Assembly: GCF_001882345.1 (NCBI RefSeq)
Contig: NZ_MINL01000001.1
Coordinates: 871,944-935,943, forward strand
Reading direction: 5' to 3'
Source: Halomonas sp. QHL1
GTDB lineage: Bacteria > Pseudomonadota > Gammaproteobacteria > Pseudomonadales > Halomonadaceae
DNA length: 64,000 nt
Notes under the pieces: generated by a model
What the model was told of the DNA's origin: nothing
Databases searched by the model: none
The model's input: the letters and a program-made list of their open reading frames with translations, nothing else
Translations under genes and position numbers: made by a program
Shown: piece after piece, positions 54,841-63,315 of the stretch
Numbering within the stretch: the first letter of the stretch is position 1
Layout of the letters: every line of letters starts with the position of its first letter

Positions 54841-55710
54841 TTAGTTCCACTCATCCAGTTCAACGCGACGGTTCTGGAAGCGACCTTCTTCAGTCTCATT
54901 AGAGGCTACCGGCTGCTCTTCACCGTAACCTACTGCACGCATACGGTTAGCTTCTACACCGCGACTTGCTAGGTAGCTTGCAACAGACTCAGCACGCTCT
55001 TGTGACAAGTTCTTGTTGTACTCATCAGAACCACGTGAATCAGTGTGGCCTTCGATGCTTACGCGAACATCAGGGTTACTGACCAAACGCTCAGCAACAC
55101 CGTTCAGTACGTTCTGGGCGTTAGAAGTTAACTGTGCAGAATCAAATTCGAAGTTAACATCTTGAAGAACAACGCTGTCCGGGCAACCCAGTGCGTTCAC
55201 TTCTACGCCAGCAGGCGTGTTCGGGCACTGATCGCGGTAATCCGGAACACCATCATTATCGGAATCAAGCGGGCAGCCGTTAGCGTTAACTTCTACGCCA
55301 GCAGGAGTACCTGGGCACTGATCACGGTAGTCAGGCACGCCGTCACCGTCAGAATCTAGCGGGCAACCTTCAGCGTCAACAGCAACACCAGCCGGCACTT
55401 CGCCATAGCTTGGGCACTGCGGAGCAACCGGCTCAGGAGTACGATCAGCACACAGTAGACCGCCGATAGCCGCACCAGCAGCTGCGCCAGTGGCAGCACC
55501 GCTCTCTTCATCTGAACTGCTGCTGGTGGCGTAGCCAATGCTGCCACCGATAACACTGCCCGCCAGGCCACATACCGCAGGGTGCTGGTACCAGCTACGG
55601 TCGCTGCTAGCGCTTGCTTGGCCGGAAGACTGTGAGGCCGAGCTGGCACAGCCAGATAGACCTACTACCAGTGCGGAACCGATTAGCAAGCCAGTCGTTG
55701 ATTTTTTCAT
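54841..55710 (-). CDS. OmpA-family outer-membrane lipoprotein with thrombospondin type-3-like repeats
   Basis: 289 residues. Lipobox LSGC gives lipidated C21. A glycine-zipper-like stretch (GAATGAAAGAAIGG, ~71-84) is followed by two 30-residue repeats with calcium-loop pattern DSDxDGVPDYRDQCP (119-133 and 149-163). The C-terminal OmpA domain (NFEFDSAQLTSNAQNVLN; GHTDSRGSDEYNKNLSQERA, 221-240) binds peptidoglycan. It would tether the outer membrane to the wall. Monocistronic, with terminator downstream. Confidence 0.92.
   Translation of the reverse strand: MKKSTTGLLIGSALVVGLSGCASSASQSSGQASASSDRSWYQHPAVCGLAGSVIGGSIGYATSSSSDEESGAATGAAAGAAIGGLLCADRTPEPVAPQCPSYGEVPAGVAVDAEGCPLDSDGDGVPDYRDQCPGTPAGVEVNANGCPLDSDNDGVPDYRDQCPNTPAGVEVNALGCPDSVVLQDVNFEFDSAQLTSNAQNVLNGVAERLVSNPDVRVSIEGHTDSRGSDEYNKNLSQERAESVASYLASRGVEANRMRAVGYGEEQPVASNETEEGRFQNRRVELDEWN
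55186..55365 (-). repeat. Two 90-bp repeats encoding calcium-binding-type loops
   Basis: Residues 116-145 and 146-175 of the OmpA-family lipoprotein are 27/30 identical, differing at positions in the D-loop and linker. Type-3-like repeats often vary in number between strains. Confidence 0.85.
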
Positions 55711-56048
55711 GCAAGACTCCTTCTTGATCCAATGCTGAAATGGTCATAATTGACCAAATCTGTCCAATGCTTCTTATTTGCGAGAGCATCCATTTTTCGC
55801 CTGTCCTATATCAACAGCCAATGCACCAAGCTCCCAGTAGCCACGTACTAATCACTCAAAACATAGTCAATACAGAACGGTGTGCCTATCATTAACGCTT
55901 AAGCGCTAGAAGGCAACAATGCCAAGATATCAACTTCTTGCCAATACCGACATCATTCAGCATAGCAAAATTGCCACGATGAGCACTAAAAATTAGTTTG
56001 CTATGCATTTTGGCGGTTTTAATCGCTCAAAATCAATATTTAATGCAG
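55711..56048. other. Intergenic region upstream of the OmpA-like gene (338 bp)
   Basis: No gene found. It holds a perfect 10-bp inverted repeat, GCATAGCAAA (55960-55969) and TTTGCTATGC (55997-56006), 27 nt apart. The first arm is part of a degenerate copy (ATTCAGC-ATA-GCAAAAT) of the operator word seen at 10827 and 15601. The rest is AT-rich and probably carries the promoter of the lipoprotein gene, but I could not assign hexamers. Confidence 0.4.
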
Positions 56049-56507
56049 CTAGTTTTTATCTGCAGAACGCCATGTTAACACTGCTCGTGCAGCTTCCAAC
56101 ACGGCTTCACGCATGTCATTTTCAACCATCAACCGCTCTTTGTCTTCCTGCATACGCTCGCGGGGTGACAACTGCTGACGGGCGGAATGCGTATTCAGAT
56201 GCTGAGTGCGGCTATAGTGCTCAGCAAAGGCTTTAAATTCAGCTTTTTCCGTCAAGCTAGGATCAATAATCTCCAGTAGCACCTTACAGCGCCAGGCGCC
56301 CTCGGTAATATCGACCTGCTCCTGAACCAGCGCGCTCGCAACATAATCGAGATTTTCTAAGCTATTTTGCTGAGCGCGAGCATCTTCGTCGCGCCGGTAA
56401 GCTTCTCGGCGACTTACCTCTTTACGTAAAGACCACGCGTAGAAACATAGCCCTATAATCACCGCAATCGCCACGGCCAGTAATACCAGCGCTATCGTTG
56501 AGTTCAT
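56049..56507 (-). CDS. DUF2489-type membrane-anchored protein
   Basis: 152 residues from ATG56507, with GAGGAG 4 nt upstream; ATG56519 has no site. One N-terminal transmembrane helix (residues ~4-26) and a helical cytoplasmic domain with ALVQEQVDITEGAWRCKVLL, the segment I associate with DUF2489. Function unknown. Confidence 0.75.
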   Translation of the reverse strand: MNSTIALVLLAVAIAVIIGLCFYAWSLRKEVSRREAYRRDEDARAQQNSLENLDYVASALVQEQVDITEGAWRCKVLLEIIDPSLTEKAEFKAFAEHYSRTQHLNTHSARQQLSPRERMQEDKERLMVENDMREAVLEAARAVLTWRSADKN

Positions 56508-56639
56508 GAAACTCCTCATTAAGCGAATAAATTACTTAACGAAAATTGTACACCCTTATACCACCATTAAGCCAATAGCATCGAGACTTGAGCTCGATCT
56601 AGCTGAATGGACGGCCTACAGATCACTTTCTGCGCAGGG

Positions 56640-57557
56640 CTACCAGATCAGCGCCGCAGTGTAGTGATCGAGTATTAGCGCACCGAAAACACCTAACAGG
56701 TAGCGAATCGAGAACCAGAATGCGCCGATAGGGGCAGTGGGATCCTGACCACGCCACACTCGCCAATTCCAAACCATAAAGCGTGCATTGAGAAACAGCA
56801 CAATGAATAGATAGAGTGCGCCACTCATGCCTATCATCACTGGCAATAAAGTGGTTAGCACGGTGAGCCATCCATACAGCCAAATTTGCAATCGCGTAAA
56901 AGGAATCCCGTGAGTAACAGGCAGCATGGGAATGCCCGCCCGGGCATAATCGTCACGCTTATGAATGGCCAGCGCCCAAAAATGGGGTGGCGTCCAGGCA
57001 AAAATAATCAGCATCAGCAGCAGCGGTTCAGGGGTGATTTGTCCTGTGATAGCGACCCAGCCTAAAAGTGGTGGTGCTGCGCCCGCCACCCCACCAATAA
57101 CGATATTTTGTGGCGTAGCCCGCTTTAAAAAAGCGGTATAAATCAGCGCATAACCAATTAGAGAGGCAAAGGTTAGCGCAGCCGTTAAGTGATTAACCTG
57201 CCACGCCAATAGCACAACCCCCGCGACAGAAAGCAAGCAAGCCCATCCCAGAGCGATCGCCACGGGTAACCGCTTACTTGCCACAGGACGGCGAGAAGTT
57301 CGCGTCATTACCGCATCCAAGCGGCGGTCGATGACATGATTAAAAGCGGCCGCACCGCAAGAGGCCAAGCCGATTCCGGCTAGCCCCAGGATGACGTTTG
57401 CCAGCGGTGGTAAGCCTGGGGTGGCTAATGCCATCCCTACGGCAGTACACACCAACATAACGGCCACCACTTTGATTTTGCATAGGCCAAGTAGCTCTTT
57501 CCAGCCCCAAACCATAGAAGGCAGTGCCGTGGGCAGCGTCATTGTTATATTTCGCAT
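56640..57557 (-). CDS. cyoE: Protohaem IX farnesyltransferase
   Basis: 305 residues with about nine transmembrane helices. UbiA-family aspartate motifs NHVIDRRLDAVMTRTSRRP (N, D, D) and the second acidic region near AIHKRDDYARAGIPMLP. It converts haem B to haem O, the substrate of the haem A synthase encoded 14 bp upstream. Last gene of the cox locus. Confidence 0.95.
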   Translation of the reverse strand: MRNITMTLPTALPSMVWGWKELLGLCKIKVVAVMLVCTAVGMALATPGLPPLANVILGLAGIGLASCGAAAFNHVIDRRLDAVMTRTSRRPVASKRLPVAIALGWACLLSVAGVVLLAWQVNHLTAALTFASLIGYALIYTAFLKRATPQNIVIGGVAGAAPPLLGWVAITGQITPEPLLLMLIIFAWTPPHFWALAIHKRDDYARAGIPMLPVTHGIPFTRLQIWLYGWLTVLTTLLPVMIGMSGALYLFIVLFLNARFMVWNWRVWRGQDPTAPIGAFWFSIRYLLGVFGALILDHYTAALIW

Positions 57558-57571
57558 GGCATGCTTCCTTT

Positions 57572-58624
57572 TTATTGAGCGATTACATTGTTATAAGGTG
57601 ATTGAGTGGTCGTTGAGTAAGCAGCATTCGCTTGGTAGCGCCAACGCCACCACGCCCAAACGAATCCGGCGGCCAACGCAATGGCGCCAGCTGTATGCAG
57701 TAGCGCCAGCCATAGCGGCAACCAAAGCAACACATTGGCAACCCCCAATGCAGCCTGTAGCGCATACAAGCCAACGACTATCGCGAGCGGCCTTGCAACA
57801 CTCTGCCAATGCCGATAACGCCACCAGAGCGCTATTATTCCGACACCAAGCAACAATGCTCCCAGGCGATGAACCACTTGAATCGCGGTACGTGCATCGG
57901 CATGCAACTGCCCATGCAAGTAATTGGGCCCTACAGTCTGGGTAAGATGAAAGCCTTCGCTGATGTCCATCGCAGGCAGCCACTGGCCATTGCAAGTCGG
58001 GAATCCTTGGCACGCGATACCGGCATAATTGCTGGATACCCACCCACCTAAAGCCAACTGCACTACTAGCAAAAATGCCGCGACACCCCACCAGCTACTG
58101 GCGCGGCGAGATACATTTTTCGGTTTTGGCGTCACCACTAGACGTAAGCGTAGATGCAGCCAGAAGAACAGCAGCAGAACACTCAAACCGCCTAACAAAT
58201 GAAGAGTAACGACCTGAGGCCATAATTTAAGCGTAACGGTGAAGGCCCCAAAGGCACCCTGGAGCAAAATAACCACTAGCAGCATCAAACTCTGGCGCCA
58301 CGGGTAATTGCGACGATGACGCAACGGCCAGCCCAAGGCTACAACGCTAATGACCACCAACCCCAGCAGCGTCGCGATATAGCGATGGACCATTTCTACC
58401 CACGCTTTAAATGGCTCTAAGGGAACATCGGGATGACGAAGTGTGGCGAGATCAATATCGGGAACTAATAACTTGCCGTAGCAACCCGGCCAGTCAGGAC
58501 AACCTAAACCAGCATCGACTAAACGCGTCCAGGCGCCTACCAACATGACTACGGCGGTGAACAGAGTACCTACCAGCGTTAATCGCACTAACCAGCGCAA
58601 GCGGCGCTCAAATGAATCGTGCAT
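57572..58624 (-). CDS. ctaA: Haem A synthase (CtaA/Cox15)
   Basis: 350 residues, eight transmembrane helices, four histidine-bearing segments including EMVHRYIATLLG type (VEMVHRYIATLL), LHLLGGLS, QVVHRLGALLLG and LLHTAGAIALA. The N-terminus has GAWTRLVDAGLGCPDWPGCY with the conserved Cys pair. Oxidises the C8 methyl of haem O to the formyl of haem A. Confidence 0.95.
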   Translation of the reverse strand: MHDSFERRLRWLVRLTLVGTLFTAVVMLVGAWTRLVDAGLGCPDWPGCYGKLLVPDIDLATLRHPDVPLEPFKAWVEMVHRYIATLLGLVVISVVALGWPLRHRRNYPWRQSLMLLVVILLQGAFGAFTVTLKLWPQVVTLHLLGGLSVLLLFFWLHLRLRLVVTPKPKNVSRRASSWWGVAAFLLVVQLALGGWVSSNYAGIACQGFPTCNGQWLPAMDISEGFHLTQTVGPNYLHGQLHADARTAIQVVHRLGALLLGVGIIALWWRYRHWQSVARPLAIVVGLYALQAALGVANVLLWLPLWLALLHTAGAIALAAGFVWAWWRWRYQANAAYSTTTQSPYNNVIAQ

Positions 58625-58656
58625 GGCGTTTCCTTAACAGCAGAGGCTAGCGCGCT

Positions 58657-59166
58657 TTATTGAGGGTTCACTTTAAGTAGATGCTGGATATCCTCAAGCA
58701 CATACTTAGTGGCGACATTGGCTTCAAAGGCCAGTGCTGGTCGCCCCATAGGATCAAGCAGCCAAACCGAATTGTCTTGACGCCATGAGGGCAAGTGCTG
58801 CCATTCGCTGGTCATTTCTCCCGGTAGCGGTTCAGGATCCCCGCCAATCCGTAAACGGGTCAATCTCGGCGCTTCGCGTCCCAAAGCCCGGTGTAAACGC
58901 CAAAACTCATCCTTACGCTGCTCGCACTGTTGAGCGCAGTCAAAGGCCAATATCCACTCCTCTTGGCTATTGACCGCAGCTGTTGTTAAAGGCCACTCGT
59001 CAAGCATGGGCAATTCCAGATCCACATTTCCGTGAGCGGTATGGCGATCTGGGATACCGATGCGTAGCTCGACCATTCCCCAAGCCGCGACCATGGGTAG
59101 TGTAAATATGACAAAAATAAGGATTAACTTGAGCCGCTGACGGCGAATGTGCTTGGCGTCCTGCAT
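58657..59166 (-). CDS. Sco-like thioredoxin-fold membrane protein of the cox locus
   Basis: 169 residues from ATG59166 with GAGGTG upstream. Basic N-terminus and one transmembrane helix (13-31), then a periplasmic domain. It has a C-X3-C pair, C77-AQQ-C81, in WILAFDCAQQCEQ, and VWLLDPMGRPALAF (134-147), which parallel the Cu-site cysteines and the LIDPxG segment of Sco proteins. The Sco copper-ligand histidine that precedes that segment appears to be replaced by N132. A thiol reductant or altered copper chaperone for cytochrome oxidase assembly is inferred. Confidence 0.65.
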   Translation of the reverse strand: MQDAKHIRRQRLKLILIFVIFTLPMVAAWGMVELRIGIPDRHTAHGNVDLELPMLDEWPLTTAAVNSQEEWILAFDCAQQCEQRKDEFWRLHRALGREAPRLTRLRIGGDPEPLPGEMTSEWQHLPSWRQDNSVWLLDPMGRPALAFEANVATKYVLEDIQHLLKVNPQ

Positions 59167-59171
59167 ACTTT

Positions 59172-59891
59172 TCACCTCTGTTTATTTTTATTAACTAAAC
59201 TCTTTTTATCGGCGCCATCGCGACGTAATTTATGTCCGCCAATAACCATCACCACCAAAGCTGCCAATGCTAGGCCCCACCACTGAAAGGCGTATCCCAT
59301 ATGCCGGCTGGGCGGCATCACATTGGCTTCCCACCATGGGCTCAAGACCCCATCGCCTTCGTTGGCGTGCAACCAGCCTGGGTAGCTAAACGCACCTAGC
59401 GTAGCGTGCCAAGGTTCAAGGCTTAGCTGCTGCAGCCTTTCCCCTTCTCTATTTTCACCATATAGCGGCCCACCGGCCTGAACCTCCTGCCACTCGCCAG
59501 TCAGCTCAACCGTGCCGCTGGGTGTGGCTGTCTGAGGCGTTTCACGACGCGGTCCGGTGGCTAAAAAGCCACGTTGTACCAGCCAAAGCTGACCGTTACT
59601 ATCACGCAGCGGGGTTAGTACTGCCACACCCACTCTTCCGTCTAGGATGCGATTATCCAAATAGAGTGTTTGCTCAGCCAAGTACTGACCGCGCAACGTT
59701 ACCTGGGCGCCTTGAGCAGGCTGCTCGGTAGGTTGCACCAAGGCTGGCGCTGCATCGCGTGCGGCGATAGCTAACCGCTTGTCATCTGCCCGCTCCCACT
59801 GCCATAGTCCTAAACTGATACCTAACGCTACCAGCAAACTCCAGAACAGACACCAACTATAAAAACGCCATTGCCGAGAGGGTTTTATCAT
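59172..59891 (-). CDS. SURF1-family cytochrome oxidase assembly protein
   Basis: 239 residues from ATG59891. Transmembrane helix near the N-terminus leading into LGLWQWERADDKR, a second helix near the C-terminus (AFQWWGLALAALVVMVIG), and between them the family signature segments RGQYLAEQTLYLDNR and LVQRGFLATG. SURF1 helps haem A insertion into subunit I. The start shares CATG with the divergent DUF2909 gene; no clear ribosome site precedes 59891, and ATG59909 is an alternative. Stop lies 5 bp before the Sco-like gene. Confidence 0.88.
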   Translation of the reverse strand: MIKPSRQWRFYSWCLFWSLLVALGISLGLWQWERADDKRLAIAARDAAPALVQPTEQPAQGAQVTLRGQYLAEQTLYLDNRILDGRVGVAVLTPLRDSNGQLWLVQRGFLATGPRRETPQTATPSGTVELTGEWQEVQAGGPLYGENREGERLQQLSLEPWHATLGAFSYPGWLHANEGDGVLSPWWEANVMPPSRHMGYAFQWWGLALAALVVMVIGGHKLRRDGADKKSLVNKNKQR

Positions 59892-60081
59892 GTGGTTACA
59901 ATTACTCATTGCCGCCGTGTTTATCGTGATGGTTATCAGCCTGGCCATGGGCGCCGCTTTCCTGATACGGGATAACGCTTCGTCCCGCCGCCTGCTACTC
60001 TCTCTCAAATGGCGAATTGGTTTAGCCTGCCTGCTCATGGCCCTTATTATTTTTGGCTACTGGTCGGGCCAGTTAGGCTAA
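59890..60081 (+). CDS. DUF2909-type twin-transmembrane protein
   Basis: 63 residues, two helices (about 5-25 and 40-58) joined by the basic loop RDNASSRRLLLSLKWRIG. GAGGG 7 nt before ATG59890. I associate this pattern with DUF2909 proteins found inside cox loci. It is the only plus-strand gene here: its start overlaps SURF1's and its stop is 5 bp from the convergent ctaE stop. Confidence 0.8.
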   Translation: MWLQLLIAAVFIVMVISLAMGAAFLIRDNASSRRLLLSLKWRIGLACLLMALIIFGYWSGQLG

Positions 60082-60086
60082 TACGG

Positions 60087-60947
60087 CTATAAGACATAGA
60101 CAAAAATAAACAGCCCAACCCATACCACATCAACAAAGTGCCAATACCAGCAAGAGGCTTCAAAACCAAAATGGTTTTCGTCGGCGAAATGCCCTTTAAT
60201 AATGCGCACCAGCATGGTGGCTAAAATCAGCGTGCCGATAATAACGTGCACCCCATGAAACCCGGTCAAAATAAAGAACGTCGCACCAAAGATCCCAGCT
60301 TCTAGGGTAATTCCGTAATGCGCGTAGGCCTCGTAGTACTCGACACCTTGAATAAATATGAAACAGAACCCCAGTAGCACGGTGCCCGTTAGCCAGTTGC
60401 GGCATGTTTTCCTGTCACCCACTTTTAAGGCTTCGTGGGCAACAGTGAGCGTGATGCTGGAGGTAATCAAAATCAGCGTATTAACAAGAGGGAGCTGCCA
60501 CGGGCTAAATACTTGCTGGGGACCTGAAATAGACGTGTCTGGCGGGTTCAACAGCGGCCATGTTGCTACAAAGTCAGGCCACAGTAATGCGGAAACACCT
60601 TTTGCGCCTTCTCCCCCTAACCATGGAATAGCAAACATGCGTACATAAAACAGTGCGCCAAAAAACGCGGCAAAAAACATTACTTCCGAAAAAATAAACC
60701 AGCCCATGCCCCAACGAAATGAGCGATCCATTTGGGCATCGTACAGGCCTCCCCGAGACTCGCTAATCACGTCACGGAACCAGAGCGCCATAACAGCGAC
60801 AATGCCCACCACACCGATTAGCACCAACGGCAAGCCCGTATCGTAGACGAGTTTGATACCCGTACCGACCATCATGGCGCCTAAGGCAACCGAGCCAAGA
60901 ACAGGCCATCGGCTACTCGCTGGAACATAATAGCTACCACTGCTCAT
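60087..60947 (-). CDS. ctaE: Cytochrome c oxidase subunit III
   Basis: 286 residues, seven transmembrane helices. FRWGMGWFIFSEVMFFAAFF, YEAYAHYGITLEAGIFGATF, LTGFHGVHVIIGT and the C-terminal WHFVDVVWVGLFIFVYV are classic subunit III segments. Stabilises subunit I and proton uptake. Its start overlaps the ctaG stop by 4 nt. Confidence 0.96.
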   Translation of the reverse strand: MSSGSYYVPASSRWPVLGSVALGAMMVGTGIKLVYDTGLPLVLIGVVGIVAVMALWFRDVISESRGGLYDAQMDRSFRWGMGWFIFSEVMFFAAFFGALFYVRMFAIPWLGGEGAKGVSALLWPDFVATWPLLNPPDTSISGPQQVFSPWQLPLVNTLILITSSITLTVAHEALKVGDRKTCRNWLTGTVLLGFCFIFIQGVEYYEAYAHYGITLEAGIFGATFFILTGFHGVHVIIGTLILATMLVRIIKGHFADENHFGFEASCWYWHFVDVVWVGLFIFVYVL

Positions 60948-61591
60948 ATCGCTTCTCCCACCGCTTTATTGTTCTTGGAACTGCTCTTGGAATCATTCTG
61001 AGGGTCGTTATTCGAACTGTTGTTGAGCGTATTATTCAAAGTGATGTTTTGAATCGCACGCTCTACCGGGTACAAGGTATACACCAGCGTAATGGTATTA
61101 ATATCGTCGGGAAGGTCTCTCGCCAACTGGAAAACGAGCGGGATAGTCAGTCGCTCATTGGCCGCCAACTGCTGCTCCTGAAAACAAAAACAGCTGATTT
61201 TACGTAAATGTGTCGTGGCATTGGAGGGCGACACGCTGGGCACTGCCCGCCCCCAGCTTTCGCTATGACTATTGTTGGTAAAGGTAAAATCGACTTCCGC
61301 CATTTGCCCTGGGTGCACGCTCATCTGGCGCATTTCAACGCTCATTTTCCACGGCAGGCCTGGACTGCCCCGAGTGATAAATTGCACGTTTATATAACGC
61401 GATTCATCCACCTCTTCATGCACGATGCTTTGCGCCGTGGCATCCACCTTGCCGTTAAGGCCGGTGATTTGACAAAAAACGTCATAAAGCGGCACTAAGG
61501 CAAAGGCAAAACCAAACATACCGACCAGTGCGGCGACTGTCCTAATGACCGTACGGCGCACCCCCACTTTTGCCTGATCTTGATCGTCCAT
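60944..61591 (-). CDS. ctaG: Cytochrome c oxidase assembly protein CtaG (Cox11)
   Basis: 215 residues. One transmembrane helix (~15-37), PLYDVFCQITGLNGK, and the copper-binding C-F-C in ISCFCFQEQQLAANE. It delivers copper to the CuB site of subunit I. The last ~30 residues are an unusual Asn/Ser/Lys-rich tail (NTLNNSSNNDPQNDSK region) not expected in the family. Confidence 0.94.
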   Translation of the reverse strand: MDDQDQAKVGVRRTVIRTVAALVGMFGFAFALVPLYDVFCQITGLNGKVDATAQSIVHEEVDESRYINVQFITRGSPGLPWKMSVEMRQMSVHPGQMAEVDFTFTNNSHSESWGRAVPSVSPSNATTHLRKISCFCFQEQQLAANERLTIPLVFQLARDLPDDINTITLVYTLYPVERAIQNITLNNTLNNSSNNDPQNDSKSSSKNNKAVGEAI

Positions 61592-61632
61592 AACACCCCT
61601 TAGGCCCAGTGGCCCGTGTGGTTTATGCTTTT

Positions 61633-63267
61633 TTAGTGCGCCGTACGATGAAACACAGGCGGCGTTTCAAACGTATGCAGTGGCGCAGGACTAGGTACCG
61701 TCCACTCCAAGTCCACTGCGCCCTCCCAGGCTTTTGCTGGCGCTTTTTTACCACCGCGGACGCACAGTATGACTACCAACACGAATAGCAGCTGTGATGC
61801 ACCGAAGAAGAAAGCGCCAATACTTGAAAGCAAGTTAAAGTCGGCAAATTGAAGAGCGTAGTCTGGGATTCGCCGCGGCATACCCGCCAAGCCTGCGAAG
61901 TGCATAGGGAAGAAGGTTAGATTGACACCAATAATCGAGAACCAGAAGTGCCACTGGGCCAGCTTCTCATTGGGGTAGTGTCCGGTCCATTTAGGCAGCC
62001 AGTAATAGACCCCCGCCATAATGGCGAAGATCGCCCCAGGGACTAACACATAGTGAAAGTGGGCAACGACAAAGTAGGTATCGTGATACTGAAAATCCGC
62101 CGGTGCGATCGCAAGCATAAGCCCTGAAAAACCGCCGATGGTAAACAGCACCACAAAGGCCAGAGCAAATAGCATCGGTGATTCAAAACTAATCGAACCG
62201 CGAAACAGTGTGGTTACCCAGTTAAACACCTTAACGCCGGTTGGCACGGCGATCAGCATGGTGGAGTACATGAAAAACAGCTCTGCCACCAAAGGCAGAC
62301 CCACCACAAACATATGGTGAGCCCAAACCAAAAATGACAGCAGTGCAATGGCCGCCGTGGCGTACACCATGGAGGCATAGCCAAATAGCGGTTTGCGGGC
62401 AAAGGTGGGAATGATCGCTGAGACAATCCCAAAGGCGGGTAGAATCATGATGTACACTTCGGGATGCCCAAAGAACCAGAATAGATGCTGAAACAATACC
62501 GGGTCCCCACCGCCTGCGGCGTCGAAGAAGCTGGTGCCAAAGTTGATATCCATCAACATCATTGTGATGACACCTGCTAGTACCGGCATTACTGCGATTA
62601 ATAGGAAAGCGGTAATCAGCCATGTCCATACGAATAGCGGCATATCCATTAAACGCATGCCCGGCGCACGCATGTTTAAAATGGTCGCGATGATGTTGAT
62701 GGCACCGAGAATGGAGCTAATACCGGCAATATGCAGGGCAAGGATAAAGAAGGTTGTCGAGGGTGGAGCAAAAGTCGTCGACAGCGGCGCGTAGAATGTC
62801 CAGCCAAAATTAGGGCCGCCGCCGGGCATGAACAGGGTTGAAAGCAACAACGTAAATGCCACTGGCAACAGCCAAAAACTGAAGTTATTCAACCGGGGCA
62901 ACGCCATATCTGGCGCGCCAATCTGCAGCGGTATCATCCAGTTGGCTAACCCGGTGAAAGCAGGCATGACCGCAGCGAACACCATGATCAAGCCATGCAT
63001 GGTGGTCATCTGGTTGAAAAACTCCGGGTCAACCAACTGCAAGCCGGGTTGAAAAAGCTCTGCCCTGACCACGAGGGCGAATATCCCCCCGATGAAAAAC
63101 ATCGTCAGCGAAAAAATAAGATAAAGAGAGCCGATCTCTTTGTGATTAGTGGTCAGCAGCCAGCGTAAAATACCTTTGGGTGGCGCAGCGTGACCATGAC
63201 TTTGGCCGTCGGCGACGGCCGTAGTGCTATGTTGCAGCGGGGGCTGTGGGGGTAGTTTGGGCGCCAT
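61633..63267 (-). CDS. ctaD: Cytochrome c oxidase subunit I
   Basis: 544 residues, twelve or so transmembrane helices. Haem a ligand in [16 protein letters not shown], the CuB/active-site helix [18 protein letters not shown] with the D-channel glutamate of A1-type oxidases, the paired CuB histidines region VWAHHMF, and [12 protein letters not shown] with the haem a3/a ligands. It reduces oxygen and pumps protons. Belongs to the operon coxB-ctaD-ctaG-ctaE. Confidence 0.97.
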   Translation of the reverse strand: MAPKLPPQPPLQHSTTAVADGQSHGHAAPPKGILRWLLTTNHKEIGSLYLIFSLTMFFIGGIFALVVRAELFQPGLQLVDPEFFNQMTTMHGLIMVFAAVMPAFTGLANWMIPLQIGAPDMALPRLNNFSFWLLPVAFTLLLSTLFMPGGGPNFGWTFYAPLSTTFAPPSTTFFILALHIAGISSILGAINIIATILNMRAPGMRLMDMPLFVWTWLITAFLLIAVMPVLAGVITMMLMDINFGTSFFDAAGGGDPVLFQHLFWFFGHPEVYIMILPAFGIVSAIIPTFARKPLFGYASMVYATAAIALLSFLVWAHHMFVVGLPLVAELFFMYSTMLIAVPTGVKVFNWVTTLFRGSISFESPMLFALAFVVLFTIGGFSGLMLAIAPADFQYHDTYFVVAHFHYVLVPGAIFAIMAGVYYWLPKWTGHYPNEKLAQWHFWFSIIGVNLTFFPMHFAGLAGMPRRIPDYALQFADFNLLSSIGAFFFGASQLLFVLVVILCVRGGKKAPAKAWEGAVDLEWTVPSPAPLHTFETPPVFHRTAH

Positions 63268-63315
63268 GTGACTCTCCGAAATATTGTTGTTGTCTGATTG
63301 AGTGGCAATCCAGGG

